DNA from: Vibrio litoralis DSM 17657
GTDB taxonomy: Bacteria > Pseudomonadota > Gammaproteobacteria > Enterobacterales > Vibrionaceae
Length of the DNA stretch: 64,000 nucleotides
Reading direction: 5' to 3'
Assembly: GCF_000426765.1 (NCBI RefSeq)
Contig: NZ_KE384566.1
Span: 62,001 to 126,000, forward strand
Positions 55,303-64,000 of this stretch are shown here, piece by piece. The notes below the pieces were generated by a model that had not been told where the DNA came from, did not search any database, and worked only from the letters and a program-made list of their open reading frames with translations. Each line of letters starts with the position of its first letter. Position 1 is the stretch's first letter. Both the position numbers and the translations under genes were made by a program.

Positions 55303-55818
55303 ATGGCTCGAGGGTTTACGCTAATAGAAATGCTGATTTCATTAGTCGTGCTAGCTGTTTTGTTAGCAGCGGCCGTGCCATCGTTTAGTGGGATGAGTGA
55401 AAGATCGAAAATGCAAAGGTTAGCAGAGGAACTGCAAGGCTTTTGGGGACAAGCTAAATCAGAGGCCGTATTAAGAAATCAGGAGCTTTATTTGCACTTT
55501 GTACAAGATGGGGCAGCCTATGCAGGGGAGTGGGCATTGGTGACTAATACTTCTCCAACCGCACCTTCAGATCGTCATGCAGCGAAAGTCAATGCGTTAA
55601 CATATTTGGATGGTGCGCCTTTTAAAAATATCACCGTCAACTATACCGCTTCATCAACAACGACGATCTTTGACCGGGTGAATGGCCGTCCAACACAAAA
55701 TGGCAATATCCAATTCTCGGTAGATTCAATCAAACCTTTAATGTTGAAGTTTCATAACCGTAGTAGCACGCGAATTTGCAGTGTGACAGGGGGGGCATAT
55801 GGTTATCCGGAGTGTTAA
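55303..55818 (+). CDS. Minor pilin, GspH/FimT family
   Basis: The 171-residue prepilin has leader MARG|FTLIEMLISLVVLAVLLAAAVPSFSG and the GspH/FimT layout (QRLAEELQGFWGQAKSEAVLRNQELYLHF, then RSSTRICSVTGG). The ATG at 55303 gives a normal short leader; a TTG at 55261 would make a longer one. It overlaps the next gene by 20 bp, so the pilin genes form an operon. Confidence 0.88.
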   Translation: MARGFTLIEMLISLVVLAVLLAAAVPSFSGMSERSKMQRLAEELQGFWGQAKSEAVLRNQELYLHFVQDGAAYAGEWALVTNTSPTAPSDRHAAKVNALTYLDGAPFKNITVNYTASSTTTIFDRVNGRPTQNGNIQFSVDSIKPLMLKFHNRSSTRICSVTGGAYGYPEC

Positions 55819-56419
55819 GGCATTAAGGAAGTACCAAAAAGGTGTTTCTCTTGTGGAGTTAATGATTGCGTCCGCGATGGGAATCATTGCGTTAATCGCA
55901 GTCGGCGGTGTTTTCCTTTCGAGTCAGAAAATTGCAGCAGAAAGATCTCAACGTCTGTTTGTTTTACAGAGTATGAATGAAGCGTTACGTTACATTAAAG
56001 AAGATACCCAAAGAGCTGGCTTTAATGGTAATAATGGGCAAAGTTTCGTTTTATCTGGGGCAAGTTCGATTATCGAAGCAACCTCCAATAGTTTAGCTTA
56101 TGGATATCAAGCCCAATTGAGTGGAGCTAGTAGCTTATACACTCAAGTGGCATTTATTTATAAAGATGAAGCTTTAAGAGTTTGTGAGAGATCAGTATCG
56201 ACAACGCAAACTTTAATCCCGTGCGGCACTTCGGCTAACCCATCATTTTCACTTCTCGATACAAATAGAATTAAAGTAAATGATTTTGAAGTCGTCAGTC
56301 AGGCCTTGGGTTCTACGGTCAGTTCAGCACTTTATACCATCACCTTAACTGCCTCTTTATCTGATGGTTCGTATCCACAAACTATGTCGACTCAAATTAA
56401 GCAAAGGAACTGGAAGTAA
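55799..56419 (+). CDS. Minor pilin PilW-like
   Basis: The 206-residue prepilin has leader QKG|VSLVELMIASAMGIIALIAVGGVFL and PilW-like FVLQSMNEALRYIKEDTQRAGFNG near 60. It helps assemble the pilus tip. The stop overlaps the start of the next gene by one base. Confidence 0.87.
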   Translation: MVIRSVKALRKYQKGVSLVELMIASAMGIIALIAVGGVFLSSQKIAAERSQRLFVLQSMNEALRYIKEDTQRAGFNGNNGQSFVLSGASSIIEATSNSLAYGYQAQLSGASSLYTQVAFIYKDEALRVCERSVSTTQTLIPCGTSANPSFSLLDTNRIKVNDFEVVSQALGSTVSSALYTITLTASLSDGSYPQTMSTQIKQRNWK

Positions 56420-57753
56420 TGTTTGAACGTAGAGTTTCTTTTTACCTTTATTCGAAACAGCAAGGAGCTGCAACATTACTAGTGGCTGTGTTGCTGCTTG
56501 CTGCTGCGTTGGTTCTTTCATTGGCAAGTTATAAAGGTGTTTTCTTTCAAGCTAAGCGTGCACAGAATGAAATTGAGGCGCGTAAAGCTCATTGGATTGG
56601 CGAAGGAGGGCTTGAGTGTGCATATACAAAAATGTATCAAGATAGGGATCAATCTGTTTTAGATTCAGGGACAACTTATTTTGATTCTGATTGCGTAGCA
56701 TCCACGAATTTAACCTCAATGAACATCGACTCTTTAGGGGAGCAAAAATATCGAATAGAACCTAAATTTGAGCAAGAAGGTATATCTATTTTAACGCTTT
56801 CTAAGGTGATCGACTTTTCTAGAAATAGTAGTGCGGGAGCTATAAAAACTACCGCTGATCTGTTTGTTAATGGTTCCAGTAATTTTAATCCGCCAGACCC
56901 AGGAGTTCACACTGGATCTGGGTGGGATTGCACTTCTGTCAGGTATATAAGAAATTTGGGCTTTAGGGGAGCCGTAGTTAATTCTGGTTTTTCAGTGATG
57001 CCTTCCAGTGACTTCAGTCCATCTTCAGGTGACTGTTTATCTAGTAGTAAAACTAATTCAGGGTCAGGCTTGTTATCAGAATTAAAGGGAGACTTTAAAG
57101 TTGACCCTAATATTAGACCATTTGAGGAGGTTTTTGGTGTTGCTTCGAGCGCGTGGGAGTCGGTTCGGGATAATCCATTATATGACTTTGGTGTAATTGA
57201 TACGGGTAGTTTAGTTGTGCCCAACCCATCAGTATCAACTGCCACATTATGTGGACAAGCTGTATTAAATGAAATAAATCTTGGTAAAACGAGAATCTGG
57301 ATTGAAGGTTCGTGTGAGTTATTTGATGACCCAGATCCAAATCAGCCCCAACTACTTACCGATATTGCGGATGCTACTCAGGATACAAATGGTGTCCTTC
57401 TTCTTGTTCATAATGGGGTATTTTCTATTCATGGTTCAGGAGAATTTAAGGGATCCCTTTTTCATTTTAATGATTCTTTTTTACCAGTTCCTGGTAGTTG
57501 GGATGGTTTGATTGGAAAGTCCACCTATGAAAACATTACTTGGTCTTTTTATCCTTCAAGGGTTACAGGGAGTGAGGTGTCTTATATTCAGAATGGAGCC
57601 TTTTGGTTTACTGGTGGTCAAATGTTAGATATGGACGGACAAATTGCTTACTTTCATAATGGGTTGAACTTTAGTTATAACAGTGATGTTCTTGACTCAA
57701 TTTTTGGAGTTCTTCCTCCTCGCTGGCTAAAAGGATCATGGAATGATTTCTAA
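56419..57753 (+). CDS. PilX-like minor pilin, copy 1
   Basis: A 444-residue protein with a pilin-type hydrophobic helix after KQQGAATLLVAVLLLAAAL but without the Glu5 of ordinary pilins, as in PilX/GspK-like tip proteins. Conserved parts shared with the gene at 58254 are FQAKRAQNEIEARKAHW, GWDCTSVRY, LLLVHNGVFSIHGSGEFKG and the end FSYNSDVLDSIFG...PPRWLKGSWNDF. No other domain is recognised. It overlaps the next gene by 11 bp. Confidence 0.78.
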   Translation: MFERRVSFYLYSKQQGAATLLVAVLLLAAALVLSLASYKGVFFQAKRAQNEIEARKAHWIGEGGLECAYTKMYQDRDQSVLDSGTTYFDSDCVASTNLTSMNIDSLGEQKYRIEPKFEQEGISILTLSKVIDFSRNSSAGAIKTTADLFVNGSSNFNPPDPGVHTGSGWDCTSVRYIRNLGFRGAVVNSGFSVMPSSDFSPSSGDCLSSSKTNSGSGLLSELKGDFKVDPNIRPFEEVFGVASSAWESVRDNPLYDFGVIDTGSLVVPNPSVSTATLCGQAVLNEINLGKTRIWIEGSCELFDDPDPNQPQLLTDIADATQDTNGVLLLVHNGVFSIHGSGEFKGSLFHFNDSFLPVPGSWDGLIGKSTYENITWSFYPSRVTGSEVSYIQNGAFWFTGGQMLDMDGQIAYFHNGLNFSYNSDVLDSIFGVLPPRWLKGSWNDF

Positions 57754-58141
57754 ACAACAGGGCTTTAGCTTAATTGAAGTGTTGATCACTTTTATCATTC
57801 TTATCGTCGGCATTATGGGGTTAATCAAACTGCAAACCTATATGGAAAGGCAAGCCGATTATGCTGAAAACAGTATTAAAGCTCTGCATTTAGCTGAGAC
57901 GAAATTAGAGTTTTTCCGTTCACGCTCTGTTAGCGGCGCTGATGGAACATTGCTTTTTTCTACTATTTCGAGTGGTTCTGATGTTTCTGGAGTCTATACC
58001 ACTAAGTGGGTTGTCAATGATTCTCTGTCTGGTGCTTTAAAAACTATCGAGATTGAAACTGGCTGGGATACTCGTTGGAATGAGCGGCAATCCGTTGCGC
58101 TGAAAACTATGATCTCTAAATATAATGAATTTGATAACTGA
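57743..58141 (+). CDS. Minor pilin PilV-like
   Basis: The 132-residue prepilin has leader KQQG|FSLIEVLITFIILIVGIMGLIKLQ, matching the PilV/GspI pattern, and a short globular part with few cysteines. Its start lies inside the end of the upstream PilX-like gene. Confidence 0.87.
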   Translation: MISKQQGFSLIEVLITFIILIVGIMGLIKLQTYMERQADYAENSIKALHLAETKLEFFRSRSVSGADGTLLFSTISSGSDVSGVYTTKWVVNDSLSGALKTIEIETGWDTRWNERQSVALKTMISKYNEFDN

Positions 58142-58253
58142 CTCTAATTTATTGTTGTAACTATCAACAACCGTCTCAAATTAATTTAAATAACCAATTT
58201 ATCAATTAAAATTTCTTTGTCTTAAAAATAATAATTAATGCAAAGGAACTGCA

Positions 58254-59531
58254 ATGATGAGATATCAGAAGGGGGCTGCGGGCCTCCTTTTTAGTGGGTT
58301 AATTTTAATTGCTGCTCTAACCCTATCGCTTGCTTCTTATAAGTCGACCTACTTCCAATCCAAACGTGTACAAAATGAAATTGCGGCGAGGCAGGCCGCT
58401 TGGGCTGGGGAGGGGGCCGTTGAGTGTGCGTTTACTAAAGCTCAGCTTGATCGAGCTCTCGGTGCACTCACACAATCAGACTACCTAAAAGATGACTGTC
58501 AATTACCACTAGAGATAAACAGTATCTCTGTTGTTTCTGTTGGGAGTAAACAGTATTCACTTCAACCCTTAGATGATGTTGGTCGGCCTATCATCCGAAA
58601 AGTAATGGATTTCAGCAACAATCGATTAGCTGGTGCGATCCAATCGACAGGGGATCTATTTACCCAAGCAGCCACATTGGTGAGTCCTCCTGATCCAGGA
58701 ACAGAAACAGAAGAGGGTTGGGATTGTGTTGCGATTCGCTATAAGAGTGAAATCTCGATAGGAGGTAATTTAGTTAATCATGGTGTTCAAATAAACGAGA
58801 AACCTTATGAGGGGTTTGACAGTAACGGTAAAGATTGTATTGGTGGCAAAGGAGGGGGTAATAAGAAGGAGCAGGGGGTGGTTCATGATGAAGAATTAAA
58901 ACCCTTTGAAGCCATGTTTGAAACCACGAAAGATAATTGGAAACAAGTTAGAGATAACCCTAAATATGAGTTTGCTATATTGTCCGGAGATAAAGCGGTT
59001 ACAGGTAGTGAATCTCCTAGAGTGAGCGATTGTGGGCAAAAGGTAGAAGAGCTTATTGAGTTGGGTAATCATCATATTTGGATTGATGGATCGTGTGAAA
59101 TAACAGGGTCTAGCTTATCGAGTATGTCTCAAGCAACGCAATCAACGGATGGCGTATTATTACTCGTTCATAATGGTGTTTTTTCACTACATGGTTCGGG
59201 CAGTTTCAAAGGTGTCTTATTTCAACTGAATGATGGCTTTCAACCGACGAGTTCTGACTGGAATGGGTTGGAAGGAGATTCATACCTCAGTAACCCTGGG
59301 TTTAATAATCAAGTGAAAAAGGCGTTTGGGAAGGATTACCCTGATGCAAATACTGCGGCATATTTTCAACGAGGATCGTTTAATTTTACCGGTGGGCAAT
59401 TCTTGGATGTAGATGGTCAATTAGTTATGTTCCATGACTCCTTAAAGTTTAGTTATAACGGAGATGTGATTGATTCAATTTTTGGAATAACACCACCTAA
59501 GTGGGTAAAAGGCTCTTGGCAGGATTTTTAA
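58254..59531 (+). CDS. PilX-like minor pilin, copy 2
   Basis: A 425-residue paralogue of the gene at 56419: leader QKGAAGLLFSGLILIAALTLSLASYK, FQSKRVQNEIAARQAAWAGEG, GWDCVAIRY, LLLVHNGVFSLHGSGSFKG, FTGGQFLDVDGQ and the end PPKWVKGSWQDF. It lies just past pilV, separated from it by 112 bp. The middle parts differ strongly, and the N-terminal ATG has AAGGA upstream. It may form an alternative pilus tip. Confidence 0.78.
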   Translation: MMRYQKGAAGLLFSGLILIAALTLSLASYKSTYFQSKRVQNEIAARQAAWAGEGAVECAFTKAQLDRALGALTQSDYLKDDCQLPLEINSISVVSVGSKQYSLQPLDDVGRPIIRKVMDFSNNRLAGAIQSTGDLFTQAATLVSPPDPGTETEEGWDCVAIRYKSEISIGGNLVNHGVQINEKPYEGFDSNGKDCIGGKGGGNKKEQGVVHDEELKPFEAMFETTKDNWKQVRDNPKYEFAILSGDKAVTGSESPRVSDCGQKVEELIELGNHHIWIDGSCEITGSSLSSMSQATQSTDGVLLLVHNGVFSLHGSGSFKGVLFQLNDGFQPTSSDWNGLEGDSYLSNPGFNNQVKKAFGKDYPDANTAAYFQRGSFNFTGGQFLDVDGQLVMFHDSLKFSYNGDVIDSIFGITPPKWVKGSWQDF

Positions 59532-59623
59532 TTGCTTTTTCAACCCTTTTATTTTCAAACTCTCTATCTTAAATGTGATCAGGTATAATCGGGCTAGATT
59601 ATGTAACCTGTGAGTTAACTGAC

Positions 59624-60151
59624 ATGTGTTCAGAGAGTGAGGATAAGCCTCAAGTTGCTTTTAGTGAGCAAGATAAAGTGTTTATGCAGCGCGCCATGCA
59701 ACTGGCCGATATTGCGGAAGAGCATGGTGAAGTGCCTGTGGGGGCGGTACTCGTCAAAGAGGGTAAGATCATTGCCGAAGGTTGGAATGCTTCAATTAGT
59801 GATCATGATGCTACCGCGCATGCGGAAATTGTCACATTGCGTCAAGCTGGCAAGATACAGCAAAACTACCGTCTGTTAGATACCACTTTATATGTCACCT
59901 TAGAGCCTTGTCCTATGTGTGCTGGCGCATTATTGCACAGTCGAGTAGGTCGTATTGTTTTTGGTGCTTATGACTTAAAAGCAGGGGCGGCTGGAACGGT
60001 ATTGAATCTATTCGAAAGCCAAGCTTCTTATCATTACGCACAGGTAGAAGGCGGTTTATTAGAAGAAGAGTGTCGTCATCAGCTACAAGCTTTTTTTAAG
60101 CGTCGCCGAAAAGAGATTAAACAGGCTAGGAAGGGGAATACAGGGGAGTGA
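59624..60151 (+). CDS. tadA: tRNA adenosine(34) deaminase
   Basis: TadA turns A34 of tRNA-Arg(ACG) into inosine. The 175-residue deaminase has the zinc and catalytic residues in TAHAEIVTLRQAG (HAE near 65) and TLEPCPMCAGALLHSRVGRIVFGA (PCxxC near 95). It keeps the GEVPVGAVLV block. The gene follows the pilin block, as in V. cholerae. Confidence 0.96.
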   Translation: MCSESEDKPQVAFSEQDKVFMQRAMQLADIAEEHGEVPVGAVLVKEGKIIAEGWNASISDHDATAHAEIVTLRQAGKIQQNYRLLDTTLYVTLEPCPMCAGALLHSRVGRIVFGAYDLKAGAAGTVLNLFESQASYHYAQVEGGLLEEECRHQLQAFFKRRRKEIKQARKGNTGE

Positions 60152-60155
60152 TATT

Positions 60156-60193
60156 TATCGACAAACAAAAATTCAATAAATTGTTTGTCGATA
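60156..60193. repeat. Perfect inverted repeat between tadA and a small gene
   Basis: TATCGACAAACAA and TTGTTTGTCGATA are 13-bp arms separated by 12 bases. No T run follows; it may be a terminator variant or a protein-binding site. Confidence 0.7.
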
Positions 60194-60240
60194 TACGGTG
60201 TCGCGAGTTTTTAGATTGTTAGTCTTGTTGTTAGTTAGTG

Positions 60241-60384
60241 CTACGAAACCACTTCTGACCAAAAAACGTAAGAGCGATGACGCCATAGAACCTGTTTCTT
60301 ATTGTTGGCTAGCATACGTTTTCTACGAGTGGTGTTCGCTTTATTACGAACAAGCCGGTTCATTGTTTTCTTTTTAGAGAACAT
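60241..60384 (-). CDS. Small basic protein (47 residues), unknown
   Basis: The frame begins MFSKKKTMNRLVRNKANTTR and is followed by RKRM, then NNKKQVLWRHRSYVFWSEVV. An ideal ribosome site GGAGG lies 7 bases before the ATG. The composition (over a third Lys and Arg, mostly in the N-terminal half) resembles small ribosome-associated or nucleic-acid-binding proteins, but I cannot name a family. It is alone on the minus strand between tadA and mltF. Confidence 0.6.
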   Translation of the reverse strand: MFSKKKTMNRLVRNKANTTRRKRMLANNKKQVLWRHRSYVFWSEVVS

Positions 60385-60551
60385 GGTTATGCCTCCTTAA
60401 TATTCGTTTTTATTGAACTTATTTATATCGTTTTTTTGTGACATGTTCATGACAGTTTTAGCACAGTTTATTTTTTCCTGCTAATCATTTTTCACGAACT
60501 AAATCACTCTTTCCAACTATTAATTTTTCTAGCTTCCTATCAATAATAAAA

Positions 60552-60588
60552 AGCCCCAATCATTAGCGGTAAACTAAGGATTGGGGCT
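60552..60588 (-). terminator. Terminator of mltF
   Basis: AGCCCCAATC and GATTGGGGCT pair; reading on the minus strand a TTTTTATTATT run follows the stem. It ends the mltF transcript. Confidence 0.85.
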
Positions 60589-60618
60589 GCTTGGTTTCAT
60601 AGTTTGACGTATGGTTAC

Positions 60619-62118
60619 TTAATCAGTGGTTGGTACTTTATCTTTCTCGATTTCATCGAGGTTGTTAGATTCAGCCTCACTGACCGCTGGTGGAATAACC
60701 TGAAAATCATCCTCTTTTGCAGTATCAGAATCTACTAGGTGACTCTCTGTTTCATAACCAATGATAGTTTGGTAATAACGACGAATATTTTCTACGTAGT
60801 TTTTGGCTTCATCACCTCGAGCAAAGCCGTAACGAGTATATTTGTAATAACCCGGAATGCGTAATTTGGGCAGCCTTTCTTTTACATCAGTCCAAGAATC
60901 TGGATTACCTTTTTCATACTGGGTAATACGTCTGGCATCCATTACATGACCATAACCTACGTTATAAGAGGCAAGAGCAAACCAAATTTTTTCATGCTCA
61001 GGAATAGAGTCAGGAATACGCTTAATGACGCGTCGTAAATATTCAACACCACCGCGAATGGATTGTGATGGATCAAGACGATCTTCTACGTCCACCATTT
61101 TTGCGGTCGATTGGGTTAGCATCATCATTCCGCGTACGCCGGTTGGTGATTTGGCGTAAGGGTTCCAATGTGATTCTTGATAAGACAAGGCAGCAATTAA
61201 GCGCCAATCAAATTCTTTAGAATAAGTTTGGAATAACTTTTTATATTTTGGCAGTTTGCTGTCTAATGAACGAATAAAGGCACGAGTATCAACATAGTCA
61301 AAACTTTGAATATGACCGAAATATTTTTCTTCTAAACTTGCCAGCTGCCCTGATTGATTAAATTGACCAAAAAACTCTAAAATTAACGCATATAAAGAAT
61401 CATCATTATTTTTTCGAACAAACCAAGAAACTGGTTTGTCGTCTGTTAATTCAAACGCTAAAGCTAAGTTAGGATGAAGTCTTTGAGTGATCGAAAGTGA
61501 TACAGAATCTACTACCGTAAAATCAATTCTCCCTTCGGAAACATCCTTTAATAAGTCTGTGTTATCTTCGGTATCGCTACTGGTCCATTTTAAATCAGGG
61601 TGGATTTTACTAAGCTGCTGTAAGGTGTATTCATATTGAGAGCCTTTAACGACGTGAAGCTCGCCTTTTTTGTCGAGCAATTGCTGTAAGTTTCTTGGTC
61701 GCCAAGTGCCTTTTTTATAGATCACTTGCTGACTAACGTAGTAATACGCAGGGCCCGCATTGAATTTTTTTAATCGTTCAGGCGTATGGCTTAACCCCGC
61801 GGCGACAATATCAACCTCGTGGTTTTCTAAGGCAGGTAGTAAGCCAGTAAGGTGATAAGCGGGTTTTATTTCCAGTTTCACACCAAGTTGATCGGCAAAT
61901 TGTTTCGCCAATTCATATTCCAAACCAGTTTGTCCGTCAGGACCAATAAAATAAGAAAGTTGATTATTTAAGGTACCAACTCGCAAAACGCCACGTTCTT
62001 GGATCTTTTCTAGGTCGGTCATCGATTTGCTATCTGGTTTGCATGCGGTTATCCCAGAAAGGATAAATAACATGAAAACCAAACGCTTAAAGTTGGAATG
62101 AGAACAAAGTTTTATCAA
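60619..62118 (-). CDS. mltF: Membrane-bound lytic murein transglycosylase F
   Basis: MltF cleaves peptidoglycan in the periplasm from the outer membrane. The 499-residue product has a lipobox (SGITAC, Cys26), an N-terminal solute-binding-like domain (about 40-265; GVLRVGTLNNQLSYFIGPDGQTGLEYELAKQFAD-like start and ending EKYFGHIQSF) and a C-terminal SLT domain with catalytic Glu in ALSYQESHWNPYAKSPTGVRGMMMLT near 312 and LASYNVGYGHVMDARRI. An acidic tail follows. It is divergent from purL. Confidence 0.95.
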   Translation of the reverse strand: MIKLCSHSNFKRLVFMLFILSGITACKPDSKSMTDLEKIQERGVLRVGTLNNQLSYFIGPDGQTGLEYELAKQFADQLGVKLEIKPAYHLTGLLPALENHEVDIVAAGLSHTPERLKKFNAGPAYYYVSQQVIYKKGTWRPRNLQQLLDKKGELHVVKGSQYEYTLQQLSKIHPDLKWTSSDTEDNTDLLKDVSEGRIDFTVVDSVSLSITQRLHPNLALAFELTDDKPVSWFVRKNNDDSLYALILEFFGQFNQSGQLASLEEKYFGHIQSFDYVDTRAFIRSLDSKLPKYKKLFQTYSKEFDWRLIAALSYQESHWNPYAKSPTGVRGMMMLTQSTAKMVDVEDRLDPSQSIRGGVEYLRRVIKRIPDSIPEHEKIWFALASYNVGYGHVMDARRITQYEKGNPDSWTDVKERLPKLRIPGYYKYTRYGFARGDEAKNYVENIRRYYQTIIGYETESHLVDSDTAKEDDFQVIPPAVSEAESNNLDEIEKDKVPTTD

Positions 62119-62222
62119 AAGGAAATCTCACAAAGCCATTAGTAGCTACTTTATACCAAATGGCGACCATATCAGCAAAATTGAAAGGAGTTTTAGATCA
62201 AACTAGTTTTATTGAAAAAAAC

Positions 62223-62238
62223 ACGCAAACGGTTGCTT
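62223..62238 (+). promoter_or_regulatory. PurR operator before purL
   Basis: ACGCAAACGGTTGCTT matches the PurR box (ACGCAAACGNTTNCGT) at nearly all positions, 160 bp before the purL start. Purine excess should therefore repress purL. Confidence 0.8.
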
Positions 62239-62397
62239 TTGGTGTTACGTCGACATGGAAATTACTCTATAATACGCCGCAAAAGGGCTAGGTGAAATTG
62301 AAATCCGCTTTATATGTTCTGCTGAAGAACGGTGCTTTCTGAACGGATTTCAATATCACTTTTCTTTTTTAAACAACTGCTAAAGAGACCTAAGCAC

Positions 62398-64000
62398 ATG
62401 AGAATTTTGCGTGGTTCCCCCGCTTTATCCGAGTTTCGTGTCAACAAGCTTTTAGAGCTGTGTCGTGAATTGAACCTACCTGTGTCTGGCATCTATGCTG
62501 AATTTGCGCATTTTGCAGACCTCACTTCTGAACTAGATTCCCAAGAGTTAGAAAAACTCGAAAAGTTGCTTACTTATGGTCCAACGATTGAAGATCATGA
62601 GCCACAAGGTCAACTACTTCTGACTACTCCTCGCCCAGGTACGATTTCACCTTGGTCATCTAAAGCAACAGACATTGCTCATAACTGCGGTTTAGACAAA
62701 ATCAAACGTCTTGAGCGTGGTACTGCGTATTATGTTGAATCTTCGGTTGAGCTATCTGAACTGCAACTCGTTGAGCTAAAAGCTTTACTACATGATCGCA
62801 TGATGGAAGTGGTCTTCAGCGACTTTGAACAAGCACAAGCGTTATTCCAAGTGGCAGAACCTGCACCGTTGACTGAAGTGGATTTGCTTTCTGGTGGTCG
62901 CACTGCGCTTGAAGAAGCAAACATTTCACTAGGGTTAGCTTTAGCTGAAGAAGAAATTGATTATTTGGTTGAAAGCTTTACGCAAAAACTAAAGCGCAAT
63001 CCGACTGATATTGAATTAATGATGTTTGCTCAAGCGAACTCAGAGCACTGTCGTCACAAGATCTTCAACGCTGGTTGGACAATTGATGGTGTTGAGCAAG
63101 AAAAATCTTTGTTCAAGATGATCAAAAACACCATGGAAGTGACCCCTGATAACGTGCTGTCGGCTTATAAAGATAACGCAGCAGTAATGACAGGTTCAAC
63201 CGTTGGTCGTTTCTTCCCTGATCCGCAAACACGTCAATATGGTTATCATCAAGAGCAAGCACATATCTTGATGAAGGTTGAAACTCATAACCACCCAACC
63301 GCAATCTCACCTTGGCCGGGCGCTTCAACGGGTTCTGGTGGTGAAATTCGTGATGAAGGCGCAACCGGTATCGGTGGTAAACCAAAAGCAGGTTTAGTTG
63401 GCTTCTCTGTTTCGAACCTTAAAATTCCTAATTTCGTACAACCTTGGGAAACCGATTTTGGTAAACCAAGCCGTATCGTGACTGCTTTAGATATTATGCT
63501 TGAAGGCCCATTAGGTGGCGCGGCATTTAACAACGAATTCGGTCGCCCTAATTTATTGGGTTACTTCCGTACTTATGAAGAGAAAGTAAACTCTCATAAC
63601 GGTGAAGAAGTCCGTGGCTACCACAAGCCAATCATGCTGGCCGGTGGTATGGGTAATATCCGTGATGAACATGTTCAGAAGAAAGAAATTCCAGTTGGCG
63701 CGAGCTTAATTGTATTAGGTGGCCCAGCGATGAACATCGGCCTTGGTGGCGGTGCTGCTTCTTCTATGGCGTCAGGTCAATCAGCAGAAGATTTAGACTT
63801 TGCTTCTGTACAACGTGAAAACCCAGAAATGGAACGCCGTTGTCAGGAAGTGATCGACCGTTGTTGGCAGCTAGGTGATGCGAACCCAATCGCCTTTATC
63901 CATGATGTGGGCGCGGGTGGTATTTCTAACGCATTACCTGAGTTGGTTGATGATGGTGAGCGTGGCGGTATTTTCCAATTACGTGACGTGCCAAACGATG
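62398..64000 (+). CDS. purL: Phosphoribosylformylglycinamidine synthase (partial, 3' end cut)
   Basis: PurL makes formylglycinamidine ribonucleotide from FGAR, ATP and glutamine in purine synthesis. The visible 534 residues start [20 protein letters not shown] and include the linker domain, the [18 protein letters not shown] block near 217 and the ATP-binding [38 protein letters not shown] region near 290 (key residues His and the Gly-rich turn). The rest, including the glutaminase domain, lies beyond the window edge. It is divergent from mltF. Confidence 0.96.
   Translation, partial: MRILRGSPALSEFRVNKLLELCRELNLPVSGIYAEFAHFADLTSELDSQELEKLEKLLTYGPTIEDHEPQGQLLLTTPRPGTISPWSSKATDIAHNCGLDKIKRLERGTAYYVESSVELSELQLVELKALLHDRMMEVVFSDFEQAQALFQVAEPAPLTEVDLLSGGRTALEEANISLGLALAEEEIDYLVESFTQKLKRNPTDIELMMFAQANSEHCRHKIFNAGWTIDGVEQEKSLFKMIKNTMEVTPDNVLSAYKDNAAVMTGSTVGRFFPDPQTRQYGYHQEQAHILMKVETHNHPTAISPWPGASTGSGGEIRDEGATGIGGKPKAGLVGFSVSNLKIPNFVQPWETDFGKPSRIVTALDIMLEGPLGGAAFNNEFGRPNLLGYFRTYEEKVNSHNGEEVRGYHKPIMLAGGMGNIRDEHVQKKEIPVGASLIVLGGPAMNIGLGGGAASSMASGQSAEDLDFASVQRENPEMERRCQEVIDRCWQLGDANPIAFIHDVGAGGISNALPELVDDGERGGIFQLRDVPND

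Overview
The window reads as a Vibrionaceae (very probably Vibrio) chromosome. From about 25 kb to the end the gene content and order are those of a Vibrio core chromosome: frmA-fghA, cyoABCDE, ahpC/ahpF, ssrA-smpB-ratA-rnfH-bamE-recN-nadK-grpE, dnaK-dnaJ, the competence minor-pilin block, tadA, mltF and purL. The tmRNA tag encodes ANDENYALAA, and typical gamma-proteobacterial control sites are visible: LexA boxes before recN, sigma32 promoters before grpE and dnaK, a PurR box before purL and a TPP riboswitch before the thiamine genes.

The first 6 kb are plasmid-derived and close to the IncP (RP4/RK2) transfer system. They hold an iteron array with a DnaA box, an RP4-type oriT nic region, traJ, traI, then trbJ, a trbK-like lipoprotein and trbL, with two small unknown genes. 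No transfer ATPase, coupling protein or integrase is visible, so within the window this looks like a mobilisable remnant or the edge of a larger element.

Behind it, on the minus strand at 6.2-8.7 kb, is a two-gene DarTG-type toxin-antitoxin or anti-phage module with unusual architecture. The DarT-like ADP-ribosyltransferase carries a C-terminal HD domain, and the macro-domain antitoxin carries a C-terminal DprA/Rossmann-like domain. It is the best candidate for an undescribed system variant.

From 8.9 to 19.5 kb lies an accessory patchwork: an AraC regulator with an MFS exporter, two metallo-beta-lactamase-fold exported proteins each next to a divergent LysR regulator, a MoaF-like protein, a GNAT enzyme and a Bcr/CflA-type MFS exporter. 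Small basic-protein genes and a decayed 61-codon gene recur here and point to segmental duplication.

From 19.6 to 25 kb a TPP riboswitch precedes a thiamine salvage operon (ThiZ-ThiX-ThiY pyrimidine-precursor ABC transporter, TenA, ThiM, ThiE). It is followed by a voltage-gated-type ion channel and a LysR regulator divergent from the glutathione-dependent formaldehyde detoxification pair. A BCCT transporter, the cytochrome bo quinol oxidase operon, a 2OG-Fe(II) oxygenase, a SulP transporter and peroxide defence (AhpF, AhpC) follow, then a RIO kinase and the conserved ssrA-to-purL block.

Intergenic repeats are a theme. A palindromic element of about 115 bp occurs three times (one copy in the dnaK leader) plus a miniature form. 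A CGAGACC-type heptamer array abuts recN, and a related array lies before fghA. An inverted near-copy of the tmRNA 3' end sits next to ssrA. The pilin block contains two diverged copies of a PilX-like gene on either side of pilV.
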